A DNA stretch of 5,513 bases, taken from positions 1-5,513 of the forward strand of contig JABMSA010000780.1 of assembly GCA_013202185.1 (NCBI GenBank), in the 5' to 3' direction. Positions 5,463 to 5,513 of the stretch are shown here, piece after piece. How positions within the stretch are numbered: the first letter of the stretch is position 1; every line of letters begins with the position of its first letter. The notes beneath the pieces were generated by a model. It had not been told where the DNA came from, made no database searches, and was given only the letters and a program-made list of their open reading frames with translations. This DNA comes from Planctomycetota bacterium (GTDB lineage: Bacteria; Planctomycetota; PUPC01; JABMSA01). Position numbers and translations under genes: made by a program.

Positions 5463-5513
5463 CGCGCCGCCCCCCCGTTCACCATTCGCCCGTCGACGAG
5501 GTGGATCCGGCGT
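5459..5513 (-). CDS. ABC transporter ATP-binding protein, C-terminal end only
   Basis: The last 17 codons (RRIHLVDGRMVNGGAAR, stop TGA at 5461-5459) of a gene that continues beyond the window. The IHLVDGR-hydrophobic pattern is the usual last strand and tail of MacB/LolD-type ATPases, which follows the H-loop. Walker and signature motifs would lie outside. The stop codon shares bases with the permease GTG start (GTGA), a classic translationally coupled pair. This supports the two proteins forming one transporter. Confidence 0.8.
   Translation of the reverse strand, partial: RRIHLVDGRMVNGGAAR

Overview
The window looks like chromosomal DNA of a GC-rich, probably Gram-negative-type bacterium. 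It carries an ECF sigma factor with a membrane-anchored zinc-finger anti-sigma factor, a DUF255 (YyaL/SPATA20-type) thioredoxin-fold protein, and a MacB/FtsX-type ABC permease. The mix, with repeat-rich spacers, would suit an uncultured lineage such as Planctomycetota or Hydrogenedentota, but nothing seen fixes the phylum.

Layout. Positions 1-159 are a repeat arm, followed by a spacer with a large hairpin and weak promoter candidates (160-471). Three genes then run on the plus strand: ECF sigma factor (472-1047), zinc-finger anti-sigma factor (1051-1497) and thioredoxin-fold DUF255 protein (1538-3535). The spacings are 3 nt and 40 nt, so they probably form one operon. Just after the last stop codon lies a second, inverted copy of the left repeat (3573-3731). 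It aligns without gaps to 1-159. A roughly 370-bp MITE-like or REP-like element follows (3783-4154). It is bounded by inverted 37-bp modules, each with the palindrome GGTGCCTGGCACC. On the minus strand, convergent with the operon, are an ABC permease (5462-4236) and the last 17 codons of its ATPase partner (5513-5459). These two genes overlap by four bases.

How the parts may work together. The anti-sigma factor has a Cys-26-His-4-Cys-3-Cys layout, the spacing I recall for the redox-sensing anti-sigma factor RsrA. The third gene has a CHWC thioredoxin-type motif. A sigma/anti-sigma pair answering thiol or envelope stress, with a thioredoxin-fold protein as a linked target, is a reasonable inference but is not shown. 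The ABC pair is a separate unit, probably a MacB-like export or efflux system or a lipoprotein-handling system.

The least ordinary features are the repeats. The whole sigma/anti-sigma/DUF255 block is enclosed by inverted repeats whose outer 71 bp are 69/71 identical, while the inner 88 bp are only 67/88 identical. The compact element at 3783-4154 has a strikingly symmetric modular structure and no recognisable transposase.
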